This document shows, one piece after another, positions 43,801 through 55,800 of a stretch of DNA of 64,000 bases. This DNA comes from Anolis sagrei. Taxonomy: Eukaryota > Chordata > Lepidosauria > Squamata > Anolidae. The first letter of the stretch is position 1; each line of letters begins with the position of its first letter. The DNA lies in NCBI RefSeq assembly GCF_037176765.1, contig NC_090025.1, positions 168,938,822 through 169,002,821 of the forward strand. The letters are read 5' to 3'. The position numbers and the translations under genes were made by a program. The notes under the pieces are model-generated. The model saw only the letters and a program-made list of their open reading frames with translations, had not been told where the DNA came from and searched no databases.

Positions 43801-45792
43801 TATAAGTCAAGCAGGTATTATATAAACCATATTTCCTTGAAGACTATTTTCAGAGTTTTGCTGTTTATGTGACTGAAGTCTTAACTCAAATTTCTAAAAG
43901 TGCTTTTTCATGTGGCACTTTTTCTGCCATTACTTCAACATAAATTTGCAATCTCTATACTGGCTATTCAATTAGGTGACTAGGTGTCACCCACTGACAA
44001 TGCCAAAATAATACTTTTTTAAAAAGGAATCATTAGGAAATAGCATCAGGCTTTGAAGAACAATTCTCTTTTTGAGACATTATTAAGGTGGCATTCAAAC
44101 ATAAGGAATGCTCATTGGGAGTTTCTAGAGAATTACAGAGTTGTGCTTCAGAGTTTTCAGTAAAATGTGAGGAAAGTTCATGGAGACGCATATTCCCTTT
44201 CCATCAATACTGAATTGATAGTGAATTGCATATGTGATTCAGTAGCTGTTATAGCACGTTAGACATTCATCATCCTGGTTTCAAACTATGTTTATATTTT
44301 TGAGAATGAAAATCTGCTTATTTCATTCTAGGTCAAAAGAATTATCGCTGTTCTCTCTGTGAAAAGTCCTTTACTCAGAAGGCCCACCTCGAGTCACACA
44401 TGGTTATCCACACTGGGGAGAAAAACCTGAAGTGTGATTACTGTGAAAAACTGTTCATGCGACGACAGGACCTCAAGCAACATGTACTTACCCATACACA
44501 GTGAGTAATTTGCAAGGGAGAGGATCCTTGAAAGACTACAGATTTGTCTAAAGAAATTTAGAGGCCTAGAGACACGTGTTCCTCTGCCTCACACAATGGT
44601 GGTAGGATTACGGGTCATCATAAGGCAAAGTCAATATTGTGGAGGAAACAAAAGTTGCCATGAGATGAAAGTATAGAACTTAATTTAATGTATGTCTGTG
44701 GATCTAAATCCTATCTAATAGAGTAGCTACAGCATAGTGTGTGCAGGGGGTTTCAATATGGACCAATCATTTTTATACCAATGCTTATAATGATAGGTTT
44801 TTCAGGATTACACAGAGTTCCCTTCAATTCTCTAAAGACTATCTCTGCAAAATGCAGGTACAACAGACAAGACTAGGTGAGAGAACACTCCCGAGATAGG
44901 TTACTGGCACATTTATGGATATATATCAGTCTAAAAAAATGCTCAGGATGATTGTCAAATGAAGAAAAAGGCTCATGATTTTTTAAGACACTAAAATTTA
45001 TAAATGATAGAATTATCCTTTTTTACATCACCATATAATGAAAGAGCAAATAGTGTTCTTTAGATGTTTTGGAGACCTCTGTTCTCACTCTGAAAGTGAA
45101 GTCAATGTAGTATTAAAATTCAGGCATTAACCTTTTATATAGTACTTCTGACTTTCAGTATTTTTTTCATGGTCTTTCACTATAGATAGAAGAAAAGAAA
45201 ACTCAAAGAAATGATACTTTCTCTGTAGGCATTCTGGAGAGCAGTAGTCTTGATTGTTTTGCTCTTGTTCTTGTGATTGTCATAGGTTGCTGCAATTTTG
45301 AGAAATACATTTCTCAGATTTATTGTGTGGAGATCTGTGCGTGTAAAATTGTAGCTTCCTGGATATTAAATAAAAATGTAAAGCCAGGGTTGGAACAAGT
45401 AAAAAATGTTTGGCAAGATTGAACTTTCATATTCTGAAGCAACTGTCATATTCAGCCTTGATACAGCTGTACTTTTACCCAACTACAATATTTTTCTTTC
45501 CACTTCTAGAGAACGTCAGATCAAGTGTCCCCAATGTGAGAAGCTCTTCTTGAGGACAAACCATCTAAAGAAACACTTAAACTCTCATGAAGGAAAGCGG
45601 GACTATGTCTGTGAAAAATGCTCCAAGGCTTATTTAACCAAATACCACCTCACACGCCACCTAAAAATCTGCAAAGGACCAACCTGCAGCCTCTCAACCC
45701 AGGAGGAGGAGGAAGATGACGACGATGATTCTTCTTCTTCTTCAGAAGAAGAATTGATAAACACTGCAGACTCCAGACTGACATGTATGTGA
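30900..45792 (+). CDS. PRDM4: PRDM4, PR/SET-domain zinc-finger regulator, 785 aa
   Basis: PRDM4 is a nuclear DNA-binding regulator. In mammals it works with PRMT5 in neural progenitors and responds to p75NTR signalling. Coding exons: 30900-30910 (MHHR start), 34753-34886, 35349-35525, 35849-36634, 37882-38031, 40292-40410, 42175-42260, 42580-42707, 43290-43604, 44332-44500, 45510-45792. All have GT/AG borders and compatible phases, and the stop is TGA at 45790. The product is 785 aa against about 801 in human. In order: a Ser/Thr-rich N-terminus; a zinc knuckle ([16 protein letters not shown], from residue 370); the PR/SET domain about 412-531 ([42 protein letters not shown]); an atypical finger ([20 protein letters not shown]); six C2H2 fingers about 586-746, the last ending in Cys; and an acidic tail. 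Catalytic SET residues are not conserved in this family. Nothing is broken. Confidence 0.97.
30930..31190. mobile_element. Decayed CR1 and hAT-MITE fragments in PRDM4 intron 1
   Basis: The interval 30930-31060 matches the CR1 text (CAGATGGCC, CCACCACACTCTG). The interval 31086-31190 folds back on CAACTCCCACAATTCCT and its complement, the module of the CAGGCATGGGC MITE family. Confidence 0.65.
31194..31349 (-). mobile_element. CR1 3' end, interrupted
   Basis: CATAGAATCAAAGAGTTGG through CTCCGGGGCAGAGAG, resuming as AGAGTTCCACTGCTG at 31832-31846. The plus-strand LINE between splits it. Confidence 0.8.
31350..31831 (+). mobile_element. L2-like LINE 3' end inserted in CR1
   Basis: The plus frame reads [20 protein letters not shown] then [14 protein letters not shown], the ORF2 end shared with L2. 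A 3' UTR follows with TTGTAAGCCGCATTGAGTCC, ACAAATAAAGTTT and an (AAT)n tail (31791-31830). Confidence 0.85.
31847..31905 (+). repeat. 59-bp local duplication, unit 1 (partner 32841-32899)
   Basis: It differs from 32841-32899 at one base. It begins inside a MITE right end and continues into unique intron sequence. Confidence 0.92.
32499..32851. mobile_element. hAT MITE of the CAGGCATGGGC family, with a longer interior
   Basis: The ends CAGGCATGGGCAAACTTTGG and TTTGCCCATGCCTG are preserved. About 200 bp of AT-rich sequence separate the mirrored halves (about 32562-32760). The flanks do not give an exact 8-bp duplication. Confidence 0.75.
32841..32899 (+). repeat. 59-bp local duplication, unit 2
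   Basis: The probable source copy, because here the unit is continuous with an intact MITE end on the left and with intron sequence on the right. Confidence 0.9.
33258..33882. mobile_element. Long fold-back DNA element in PRDM4 intron 1
   Basis: The ends CTTCTAGACAGG and GCTGTCTGGATGGGCC are imperfect inverted repeats. The middle is a stem of roughly 70 bp (AAGTAAGGAAAACTTACC at 33451 against its complement near 33632, including CTCCATTACAGTCTTG). The loop carries G- and C-runs. It is the same family as 12842-13585. Confidence 0.7.
33900..34135 (-). mobile_element. CR1/L3-type LINE remnant
   Basis: Plus-strand phrases such as GACCCAGCTCTCTAATCTGG, AAGGTCATTTTGGATTCTG and CAATTCGGTGTCATCTG match the antisense of CR1-group UTR/ORF text. 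It is decayed. Confidence 0.65.
36887..37010. mobile_element. Penelope-like element fragment, fold-back
   Basis: The text TTTCATGGCCAGAATCACTG then TTCCAGGCTGTATGGCCATG is the repeat seen at 58587. Here the next part mirrors it: 36920-36947 pairs with 36969-36996. It lies in PRDM4 intron 4. Confidence 0.6.
39190..39731 (-). mobile_element. L2 LINE 3' fragment in PRDM4 intron 5
   Basis: It is close to the 3' part of the element at 14481: tail TTTATTTATTT, GGCGGCTTACAAACAGGCAC, then an ORF end reading [18 protein letters not shown] and [16 protein letters not shown]. It is strongly 5'-truncated. Confidence 0.9.
40615..40770 (+). mobile_element. Diverged SINE-like repeat
   Basis: TTGTTATGTGCCATTTCTGAC then CAGAGACAGTTTGCCATTGC and GAGAGAAAGTGACTTACC. 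A similar piece lies at 42355-42475. These share wording with the tails of squamate tRNA/5S-type SINEs. Confidence 0.5.
41590..41704 (+). mobile_element. L2-like LINE tail
   Basis: GTTTGTAAGCCACCTTGAGT, GGTGAGAAGGGCAAGGTATA and a poor (AAATA)n tail. A minus-strand tail of the same group lies at 41986-42085, about 90 bp before a PRDM4 exon. Confidence 0.75.
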
Positions 45793-46464
45793 CAAGAGAC
45801 ATGCTGGAAATGGTATTCCTACAAGTGTAAATGGACTCCACTTTCTAAAATCATGTTTTTCAAACTGACTTTTTTCGATAGTGAACCTTTTTCTCAATGG
45901 GGCTCACTCTCCTGAAGAAAATTGTTTATGAACTCTTTTTGAAGGACTTCCAGAAAACCTAAACCAATGTAACTACCCACTTCCATCTGTTAAAACTGTG
46001 CTATTGGTGAGATGGGTGATATGTCGTGAATTACTATTAGAATGAAGCAGGTACAGTTCTGATCAGCCAAATGTTGAAACAGTATCAGCAATCTTCTACA
46101 GTTAATGGTACCTCAGTATACAAATCAAATTTCATCACAGCAGTCCAGTGCTCTGATTGTTCCTGTTGTATAAATTACATTTGGCACATCAGGAACAATC
46201 TGAAATGAGCATTCAATATATACTAATGGATTAATTTGTCAGTTTTGTTGACAACTTGTCTGTTCCAGTGGAGTGGTGTGGGAGCCATGCAAAAAGGCAC
46301 ACTTGTGTTTGCAATGTAGGCTTGGTTTGGCATGAGTGGTTACAACATATAGTACCTTCTGTACTGTAACTGGTAACCACTACTTTTGGGAAGTTGTGCA
46401 TTCTGCTGCTAATGTATTTATGGAATCACAATATCATTTAAAAACGGTTTCCTTACAGACAAAT

Positions 46465-46470
46465 AATAAA
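46465..46470 (+). terminator. PRDM4: PRDM4 poly(A) signal
   Basis: AATAAA lies about 675 bp after the PRDM4 stop, followed by a T-rich stretch. The interval 45793-46464 is then the 3' UTR. Confidence 0.65.
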
Positions 46471-46479
46471 ATACTCTTT

Positions 46480-46485
46480 TTTAAT
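46480..46485 (-). terminator. PWP1: Candidate PWP1 poly(A) signal
   Basis: TTTAAT on the plus strand reads ATTAAA on the minus strand, about 380 bp after the PWP1 stop. No canonical AATAAA occurs closer on that strand. Confidence 0.45.
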
Positions 46486-46863
46486 CTGTTCATTAATTAC
46501 AGCTCTCTAGTTCCAGCCCAAAAGACCTCAACAAGGACATTTTTCAACAGGACACTAATGTACCCCCTCAGTGATGGCTATTTGAATTACTGAAAGGTGA
46601 CCAGAAGGCCCTTTCATTTATACTGGACCTGTAGCTTAGGATTGTAACACTGTTGTGTAGATGCTGGACTGCATCTTCCACCTCTTGATTTACACAAACC
46701 GCTTAGCTCTTCAGGAAAACAGCTTATAAAGCAAACCACAGCTCTGCACTAACCTGCTGTTAAAGCAGGCACAAAAAAGGCAATTACAAAAGTATCATGA
46801 TAAAATACAAATTTTACAGAAATCATAATTATTAGCATTGAATATGTATAGAGTTAAATTACA

Positions 46864-49800
46864 TCATGATTCTGTAATAGCTTCTGGAACATTGCTGCTG
46901 TTTGCAGAAGTCTGTGCTTCAGCTTCATGACTTGTTTGGGCAACCACTAGCCTCTGCCGGTTTCCAAAAACTTCATTCACTGTAACAAACAAGAGTATGC
47001 ACTATTGTTAGGATTAGTACAGGGCCACTGGCATTAATGATGGGAACTGTCTTACAAGTCATATTAAAATGTGGTACTTCCATATTTTACTTCTGCTCCA
47101 GGAAACTACCAGTATTTATACCAGGAGCACTGCACAGTTTCTGTTCTTTTGCAAAAAATAAAATTCACCTAAACACTCAGGGAAACACTGGGAATGAACT
47201 TTGCCATGATAAGAGATACTGGAAGTAGCAGAAGAGGTCCTTACACCAGCCTTCTTCAAAGCATCACCAGATGTGTTCACCAGAACTCATTTCATAAGAG
47301 GAATTGTAATACAGTTGATCTGGAGGACATAAAATGGAAAGAACTCCATCCTGTACTGTTCAGAAGTGTATAGGGGTAGAGAAGGACCTTTGCCCATAGC
47401 TTTATTTTGAAATAGAATCAAAACCAAGAGCTGATTTAAGCTAATTTAAATAAGTGATAGTATAGCCCTTCCTTTCCTGACCATTTGTGCCCTATTTTTC
47501 AAATGTCACTAAGTAATACATCTGAAGACTGCACTTTTGTGGAATAGCACACACAACAAAAGCAATGTATGCGAGAATTAATCACCTGCAGAAATTGTGC
47601 TTATGTCCCAAGCACGTAGTCCTTGTCTTTCCCCTCCAAAGGCATAGACGAATGGTCGGTCTGGGCAACAAGCTGCACAGAAGAGGACACCCTGTGGGCA
47701 GAAGTCAAACAAATGTGATTTCTTCATGATCCCTCACTGACCTACTAATTATGCATACCTTAGGTCAGGTACCAGCCATTAGGAATTGTGGGAGCTGAAG
47801 TCCAAAACATCTGAAGAGCCAAAGTTTGCTCGTGCCTGCCTGAGGTTAAACACTTGCATCACCCAGGAAAGAAATCTTTAGGATTTGTCAATTCCTTCAA
47901 AATTTAAGGCTGCTGTTCTACTAGTGGGATTATGATAATTTACACTACCATAACCTGTTTTTCTGGTTGTTGCAAAGGCCACAATTCTTCACAAATCAAA
48001 CAGGGTCCCCAATCCTAAACATACTTTTTCAGAAATACTACCCTCCAGCATGGCCATTTACATTTCACTGGGGAGCACCAACACACAAGCATGTATTTAC
48101 TTATAGTTGGCCGTGCTGCGGGAACAATACTCTGCAGGATCCCTGTAGAAACCTGTTGTGCCTCCAGCTACAGGAAGCCAATTTATACCTGGCTTTTCAA
48201 TGAACACAAAGGAGACGAACTGGAGTAATGTGTCACAACAAACAATTCTTAAAATAATTCCTGATTCACTAGAATTAGGGTGTATTTACAGGATGCACTT
48301 TAAAGCGACAAGAATAAAACCAGGCTGTACTGATACGTTTTTTAAAAGATAACTGAATTTACCATTTTCATATCCCTGGAATGAACCAAACTAGGTTTGT
48401 CTCCTAATATGTCCCAGATTTTCACATATTTATCTTCTGATGTTGTAACAAGGCATCCTTTAATTTGGCTGCTTAACTGTAGTCCTGAAAAAAACAACAA
48501 CATAATTTTGCTATATAGTAAAATTCAGGCTGGCTGGAGTCATACTGCCATATAATTCAGTTTCAGAATACAGATTAATTGAATTGAAGTGGATTATATG
48601 ACAGTGTACATCCAGCCTCAGAGGGAAGAATTCATTAAGAGCTTAAATCAGAATGACATCTAGAGCTAAATATGAAGAATGATCCCATCCCTTGGAAAGA
48701 GCCACTGTCCTCAATCCAGGCAACTTCCAGTATAATCGGGCCAGACAAAAAACATTGTGGATTACAATATTCCTACTCCACTTTCAAGTTCAGGAAAACA
48801 ACAAAGTTGCTTAATCAAAGTGCTTCCCAAATTCCAAGGCCAGTAATGGCAAATGGTAAAGGTTGGTTCTTTCCTTTCACAGGTAAAAACAAAACTTTTC
48901 TATGCTAAAAATATTCTGAACTATCGCTAAATAGAGGTATAATTGATATCCTAAAATAGATAAGTGCACATTACAGAGCAAAAACGTATTTGTCTCAGGA
49001 CTGAGTATACAGGAAATGCCCCATTTATAGTAGAGATAATGAATGACCAAACAACATTTGTTAATGTGTAGCAGTAGTAGTAGTAGAAAAGGAAATACCA
49101 GATACTTCTCCATCATGAGCTTTCATTGTGAAAACTGGTTTATGTGAACGGGCATCGAGGCAGTACACAAATCCATCTTCTGTGCTGGCCTAGAGAAAAG
49201 ACTTATGTTGAAAAACAATAAGAAGTCAAATCCAGATAGACAGGTGGCGCTATTTGGCCTCCCATTTATCCAGGCACAGAAATAAGGGAAGGGAGAAAGA
49301 AAAGAGAAGAGAGATAAGCAGTGTTTATGCAGGTAAGACCCTCCATTATTAGAAGTGCTGAATTCCTATTTTCTTAAAATGTTCCTTCAGTAGAACTTGT
49401 TACTGACCAAATATCAAAGAGTATCAACAGTATCAAAACTCAGATTTCAAATTTGCTACTTAACTTACTTCTAGTTGATTATTATACAGATTTGAGTATA
49501 CTTTATTTGAAGTGCTTTGGATTTAATATTCTTTGATATTCTGGAATGCCTGTATTTGCATTTTTGTACATAATGAGTTCCCTTGGAGATGGGACCTATG
49601 TCTAAACACACAAAAAAAACAAAACTGAGGTTTCATATGCACTATGTGTGTGTGTGTGTAATACTAGAGTAAAATAATAAATGTAATAATAATAGAATAA
49701 AATAACAAATGTAATAACAATAATAGAGAAAAATAATAAATGTGATAATAGAGTAAAATAATAAATGTAATAAAAATAACAATAGAGTAAAATAATGTAA

Positions 49801-52800
49801 ATGTAATAATAATAGGATATAATAATACATGCACTTACTAAGAAATGTTGAGGAGAAAAATGATTCCACGTCACTCTTTCAACCTGTCCACTAAACCGCC
49901 AGATTCGATGATTATCCTGTGGACTTCTGCAGTCATACAAAATGGCTGACCTGAAACATATCATTGGTACATTTATTCAAGTTTAATATTGGAGTCTTTA
50001 TTTATAACAAACTAACATTCATGTAGCATCTAAGGGCTGACATTTCATATAAAACTGCATCCAAAGTCAGAATATTCATCACAGTTAAGAATTCACTGAG
50101 TAGTGTTTCTATGAAATTTCTATGAAATTGCTAGAAGGCCGATCATTTGATGTTTTAGAAGCACAATGTTCACAAAATAATAAACAGAACCCCATACTCA
50201 AATACATACATTTATCAAAAATTATTTTGTATTGCATTAATGATTTCTTTATTTCTTCAACAAACATGCAAACCTAATTTTACAAATGAAAAAGTGAAAA
50301 TAAAGTAGTCCCTTCCTTACTTGTCGTAAGAGCCGGAAATCAGAGTCTGTGTTTCAAATGGATGAAATTGTAGTGTCTGTACCTATAGAGAAAACTATAC
50401 TTTAAACATGTATATTGAAATTTAGTCTCACAGTGCATACATTTTAAATAATTACCATTATATGGAAATGCATAAAGTGCATTACCTATTACATTAGTGC
50501 TATACACCCATTAGTATACAAAACATATAAAGTGCACTTCAAAAAAACTTGAAACAATAAAAAGAAATCTGGAGCTCTAGTAGATGGTGAGGAATTTACT
50601 TAGAATACCTATAGTTTAAATAACAATAAAACTAGCATTCATCCATACAGCACATTTCTTGTAATTCAAAGCTGCAGAGCTGGGCATGTCAAGTTCTGAA
50701 AATTTGTTCTGCTTGACTAATCAAGTTGAACTGGTAACCTCCCTGAGCTGCCACTATCTCTGCTACCTTGCAAAATTATAATTTCAGGTCCTAATTCAAA
50801 AGCAATTTCCCTTTATCTTTTACTACAGTTGTCATACCACAAAACCTGTTCAGAATACTATTTTGATGGTAATACAGTAAACATGCATAACTTATGCTTC
50901 AAGGTACTGGAAGGAGTGGATGACAGGGTTGCCAAACATTTCACAACATGAGCTATCCATTCCACCTCCATATTTGATTAATCTGTGTGATTTGCCTGGA
51001 ATTCAGACAATGTTGAACTTGGAAGGTGTGAATCTAGAATTGCTCTCACTCACAGAAATGTAATAACAACAATGAACAAACTCAGGTTTCAGAGAGTCTT
51101 TACGGTTATAACTGGAACAATTGGATTTAGGTTTTGATGACTTTGGTTGCAATGCTATGCTTCTTGAAGGAAGAACATACTTTGTCTGTGTGAAGGGCAA
51201 GGTTTGCTGCTGGTTTCCCTGTGGCCATGTCCCAAAGAATCACAGAATGGTCAGCTGATGCACTCGCCAACACAGATCTGGAAGAAGTACCATTGATTGA
51301 TATCATTAAAGCCCAAGTGCAGATGCATACACAGCATTTGTTCATGCAATAGAAGTACTGAAGACAAAAATAAATTCTATTGTTTTCAAATACGAAGTTT
51401 AGTCACTTGCTGAAATGTACGAGTTATACTTAAATGGCCAATGCCATTGACAGGGTTGCTGCTACGGGATTTTTTTCTTTTTCTTTTTTTTACTCTGCCA
51501 GTGCCAGATATAGTGCTTTGTAGAACATTCACATCCTTGACTTTTCCACATTTTTAATGTTCCAATGTGGAACTGAAATGAAAGGTTTTGCACCTTTCCT
51601 CTACTATGAAGGTACAAATAGTTTTTGTTTTGGTTCCAAAGTTAAATAAACAAAAAGAAACTAGTGCTTATTAGCTGTGTACATATTCAACACCAAGTCA
51701 ATACATGGTAGGAACCTTTAACAACTGTTATAACTGCAGAGCTTGTCGGCTTTGCACATCTAGATCCTCCAATTTTTGATCATTCTTGGTGGCAAAATTG
51801 TCTGATTTCTTCTGTGCTTCTGGTCTCCGAGTTTAGATGGATAGTCTTCTCAGGGAGAATTATAATTGAATATTCAGAATATTCTTTCTGTTTTGTAATA
51901 ATGGAATTCATAACTCTCCAAGGGATGTTCATACTTTGGAATATTATTTTGTAACCCAACACTGTACTTCTGTACAAAATTATCCTAGACTTGTTTAGAT
52001 AGTTCCTTGGCTTTCAATAAACTATATTTAGCAATGCTTTTCAGAAATAGAGGTATATACTCTAAGATCTTGTCCCACTGGAATTGTTAATGTGAACTCC
52101 ATCCAACTACTAATGAGATTTTTGGAGGTAGTGGGTTGCACCACAGCATTTTGGGACGTGTCACACCAAAGAGGGTAAATAGTTACAGAAACAGTGCCAA
52201 CTTGTTTCCCATTTACTTAACTTTGTGCCACAATTAAAAGTAACAAGGTTGCATAGGTTGTGTAATAAAATGGAAAATGCCAATTAAATCCATTTCAGTT
52301 CCAAGCTGTTAACACTGCAAAAGTGGAAAGTCAAAGGGGAATAAATATTTCTGCAACTCACTGTAAAAGGGAGATTAGCATCGTAATATCTACCTGTCAG
52401 AGGCTTTGCCTATTTACTCGACTCCTAACCAGCCGCTAAAATTTCATCTTTTAAAATAGCAGCACCTTTTGAAATGCTCTCAGAAATCTGACATAATTAT
52501 ATAATAACTGTACAGTAATCATCAGTAATGGTGATTCCCAGTAGACCGCAAAACATTTGGATAAAATTTGAAAGAGTTTCTAAAGACACCCAAACAAAAC
52601 TGAGTGAAGTTTTCAGGAGAATCTTATAGGAAATATGGTAATACAATCACCTGGTATAAAGGAACCAATATATAGTAAAAGGGCAGCAATAAGAATTTGA
52701 GGCCCACCTCTCCTACTCAAGAGTAAGCACCAGGGAGGCAAACACACAGCACTGGTACTGAAGCAACAACTCTTTCTACAAGATACTATTACATTATTTA

Positions 52801-55800
52801 TTTGTACCTGAGTTGTTTATTCCATGAAAGGTCAAGAACGGCATCAGTGTGTCCTCCTTGGCTGCCTTCTTTCGATGCACCCTTCATAAAAAAATAACAA
52901 GTTTCCATATCTTGCCATATCTTCCACATATATAAAACATTAGCCATTGTATTTGATTTTTTAAATTAATTTTGATACATATTTTGATTTTTTTTAAAAA
53001 AAAAACCCAGACATGCAAAATATGTGAGGCATCACTGTGCTATAGCAGACCCCCAAAATGCAGTCATATGTCCTCATGGTTAGGGCTTTTATCTTATACT
53101 GGAAAGGTGTCCTCACATTCTTCTGAAGGATACCAACCCTACACTGTTCTGTATTGATAGGCACTGTTAGAAAGAAAAACAACTGGGCTCTGCTAACATA
53201 GTTATATTTTCTATTCTGATTGTAATGGATGCCTATTATGGATATACAGATAGGCAGTACATAATGTAAGATTTAACAGTATGAAATGCATTAAACCATT
53301 GCACAACTGTGAGTTCACAAACACCCATTCAGAGATGCTTAGAGCTCCTCAATCAATGAGATGCTGTTTCTAAATAGATAAATGGCTGAATTATACTGTT
53401 TAAGACAATAATATTTCTCTAAGTGTTAACCTATGGAGAATCCTGCTAGAGAGATATAAAGATTCTTATGAAAGAGTAACAACTTACTTGCTCTATTCTA
53501 GAATGCACTGCAAATATAATGGATGTATGATACTCATGTGTCATGTTGTGTAATGTGATGGAAGCAAAGTATCCAGAAATTAATATATTTGTGTTTTCTC
53601 TTAGGGAGACTGTATATGTTTGTGTATCTATGACTGCAAAGAACAGCCTAAAAGATTACTTACTAGAGAGCTTGCTCATTCTCCCATATAAATATCCTGA
53701 GATTCTAACATTTAAGAAGGCTTAAAGCAGAGTGTTGATATTAATTCTAAAAGTCTGCACTTTTTTTATTACTAAAATCACATATTGGATTTCTAGGATT
53801 TGTTTATTGGGCAAATGTCAAAGAAGCTTCAATCCCTTAGTCTAAAACAGTGGTTCCCAAGTGGTCAATAAGAACTAAAATATAGTTCGTGGCTTCAACA
53901 TTACTACACCGTTCCAATGAGAGCGACTGGTCTCACAAAACCCTATTGTAGTGCCGAGGCTTATTAAATATGGTTTTCTGAGGGTGAGCAGATGGAAACT
54001 TCTGGATGGCATATGTTCTGTATCAGAAACTACAGCTGATGTGGTCTAAAAAGATAGGGGTATGGAACCATGTCTGAGTTAAAACAATTCTCCAATATGT
54101 AATTAAATATATAAGATAAATAGTATGATTGAACTTTTGAGATACAAGAAAAAGAGAGGGCTTCTATCTAGTCCTTGAACAATATTATGAAATACATGTA
54201 ATTACCTTCTTTCCTTTCTTTTTCTTTGCTTTCTTGCTTCCAAGGGAAAAGACTGGTTCTAAACAGTCAACAATGTCAAGATCCCATACTTCAATCACAG
54301 GGCTCATTGTGCCCACTGCAATATAATTTCCTGAAGGAGAAATACATTACATTTAAAGTATTGTATTTCCATTATGTGTTTCACCCAAAAAGTCAATGTA
54401 GGTTTTTAACCTCCACATGGGAGTGGGAATTAGAACCCAGGTTTCCCTTAATTCCAATATAGATTTTGAAGTGTGTATATATGAAAGTGCATTCATTTAT
54501 AGCTTTTTCAGAACAAAATGAAGTATGCAATTGTCAATTTGTGCAAGACAAAAGGAGTATCTTAATGGCTTGGTAGAAATAATATTTTGGAAAAGCAACA
54601 TTATGCCAACAACAAACATGAAGACATTTACCATTCTACAAGTAATCTTATATAAAATATTAGGAAACTGGGCAAGGCAAGCAAGAAGTTGAATTTGGAA
54701 CAGTTGCCCATCTGTACCTACAAAAAAAAAGCTCAAATGTTGATAATGCCATGGCCGTTTATAGAGAAGTTAAAGGCTTATCGAGGCAGGGTGGTCAGAC
54801 AAATCCCACCGCTGCCACCACTATAAAGGAATTAGAGCATTCAGCCTGGGCAGGGTGGACACCACGATCACACTTCTGCCCTTCAATATAGCGTGGAACA
54901 AAGGCTGATCCTAAGTGACCGAATTACTTGGTAGTATTTGCCGCCACCACCTCAGAAATTACTGGCCTGAGGAACCAAAAGGGTGTGAATGTATTATAGG
55001 TAATGTGGGTTTGAGTTCTTGGTCTTCTATGGCTTCCTCCCTAGCCAACTGGGCTTTAAAAATGAGTTGACTGAATAAGTTTCTGAGAGAACAGATGGAT
55101 TGAGGCATACAACAGTTGAAAGTTAACTAAGAAAGAGTTTATTTTAACTTTAGAATAACAACAACTCGTTGGAAATGAGTGGTACAGAAATCTTGATGCG
55201 ATTGCTATAACTTGGTTGCTTGAACAGACAGTTCCCCTGACAGAATAGCTTTTACAGCTGTGAGTCCCTTTAACAAACTGTTCTACTATAAGACACAGTT
55301 TATCTTAGAGCACAGACTCCAGTCTGCCTCAGTCACTGGGCTATAAGGTATCTGTAAACCTCTCTTAAGTTTACTAAGACACAGCTCTCTTTTACTAGTC
55401 CTCTCAACGTAGTAAAACTCTAGCTTAATGTCTTCACCTTATTCCCAAACCTATAGGCTCACTAAAAGCTCTTCTTCTGTCAGTTCCCTGCTGTAACTTC
55501 CTATCTCAAAAAATCCACACTTCTCTCTCTCTAGTCTAAACCCTTCTCCTCTTCTGTCCAACAAGACAGCTGCTTTCCCTCTCTAAGCTGACTCCACCCC
55601 CGATTGCTACACCCAATCAGGAGTCAGCCTGACTCCTCCTCCTGCTCTCTTGAATACCAAGATGCCAGACACTGCTATGCAGGCTTCGGCCTAGCCGACT
55701 AAAAGGTAGATCTATCACACCGTGTGACTTGTGAAGGATTGTATGTTACAACAAAGATAGCTAAACAGAATTGGAGATAGGCTTTCACCTTAACAGCTAA

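Noticed and set aside
46336-46593. Short frame in the PRDM4 3' UTR
   Set aside because: It overlaps both converging poly(A) signals and has no family resemblance.
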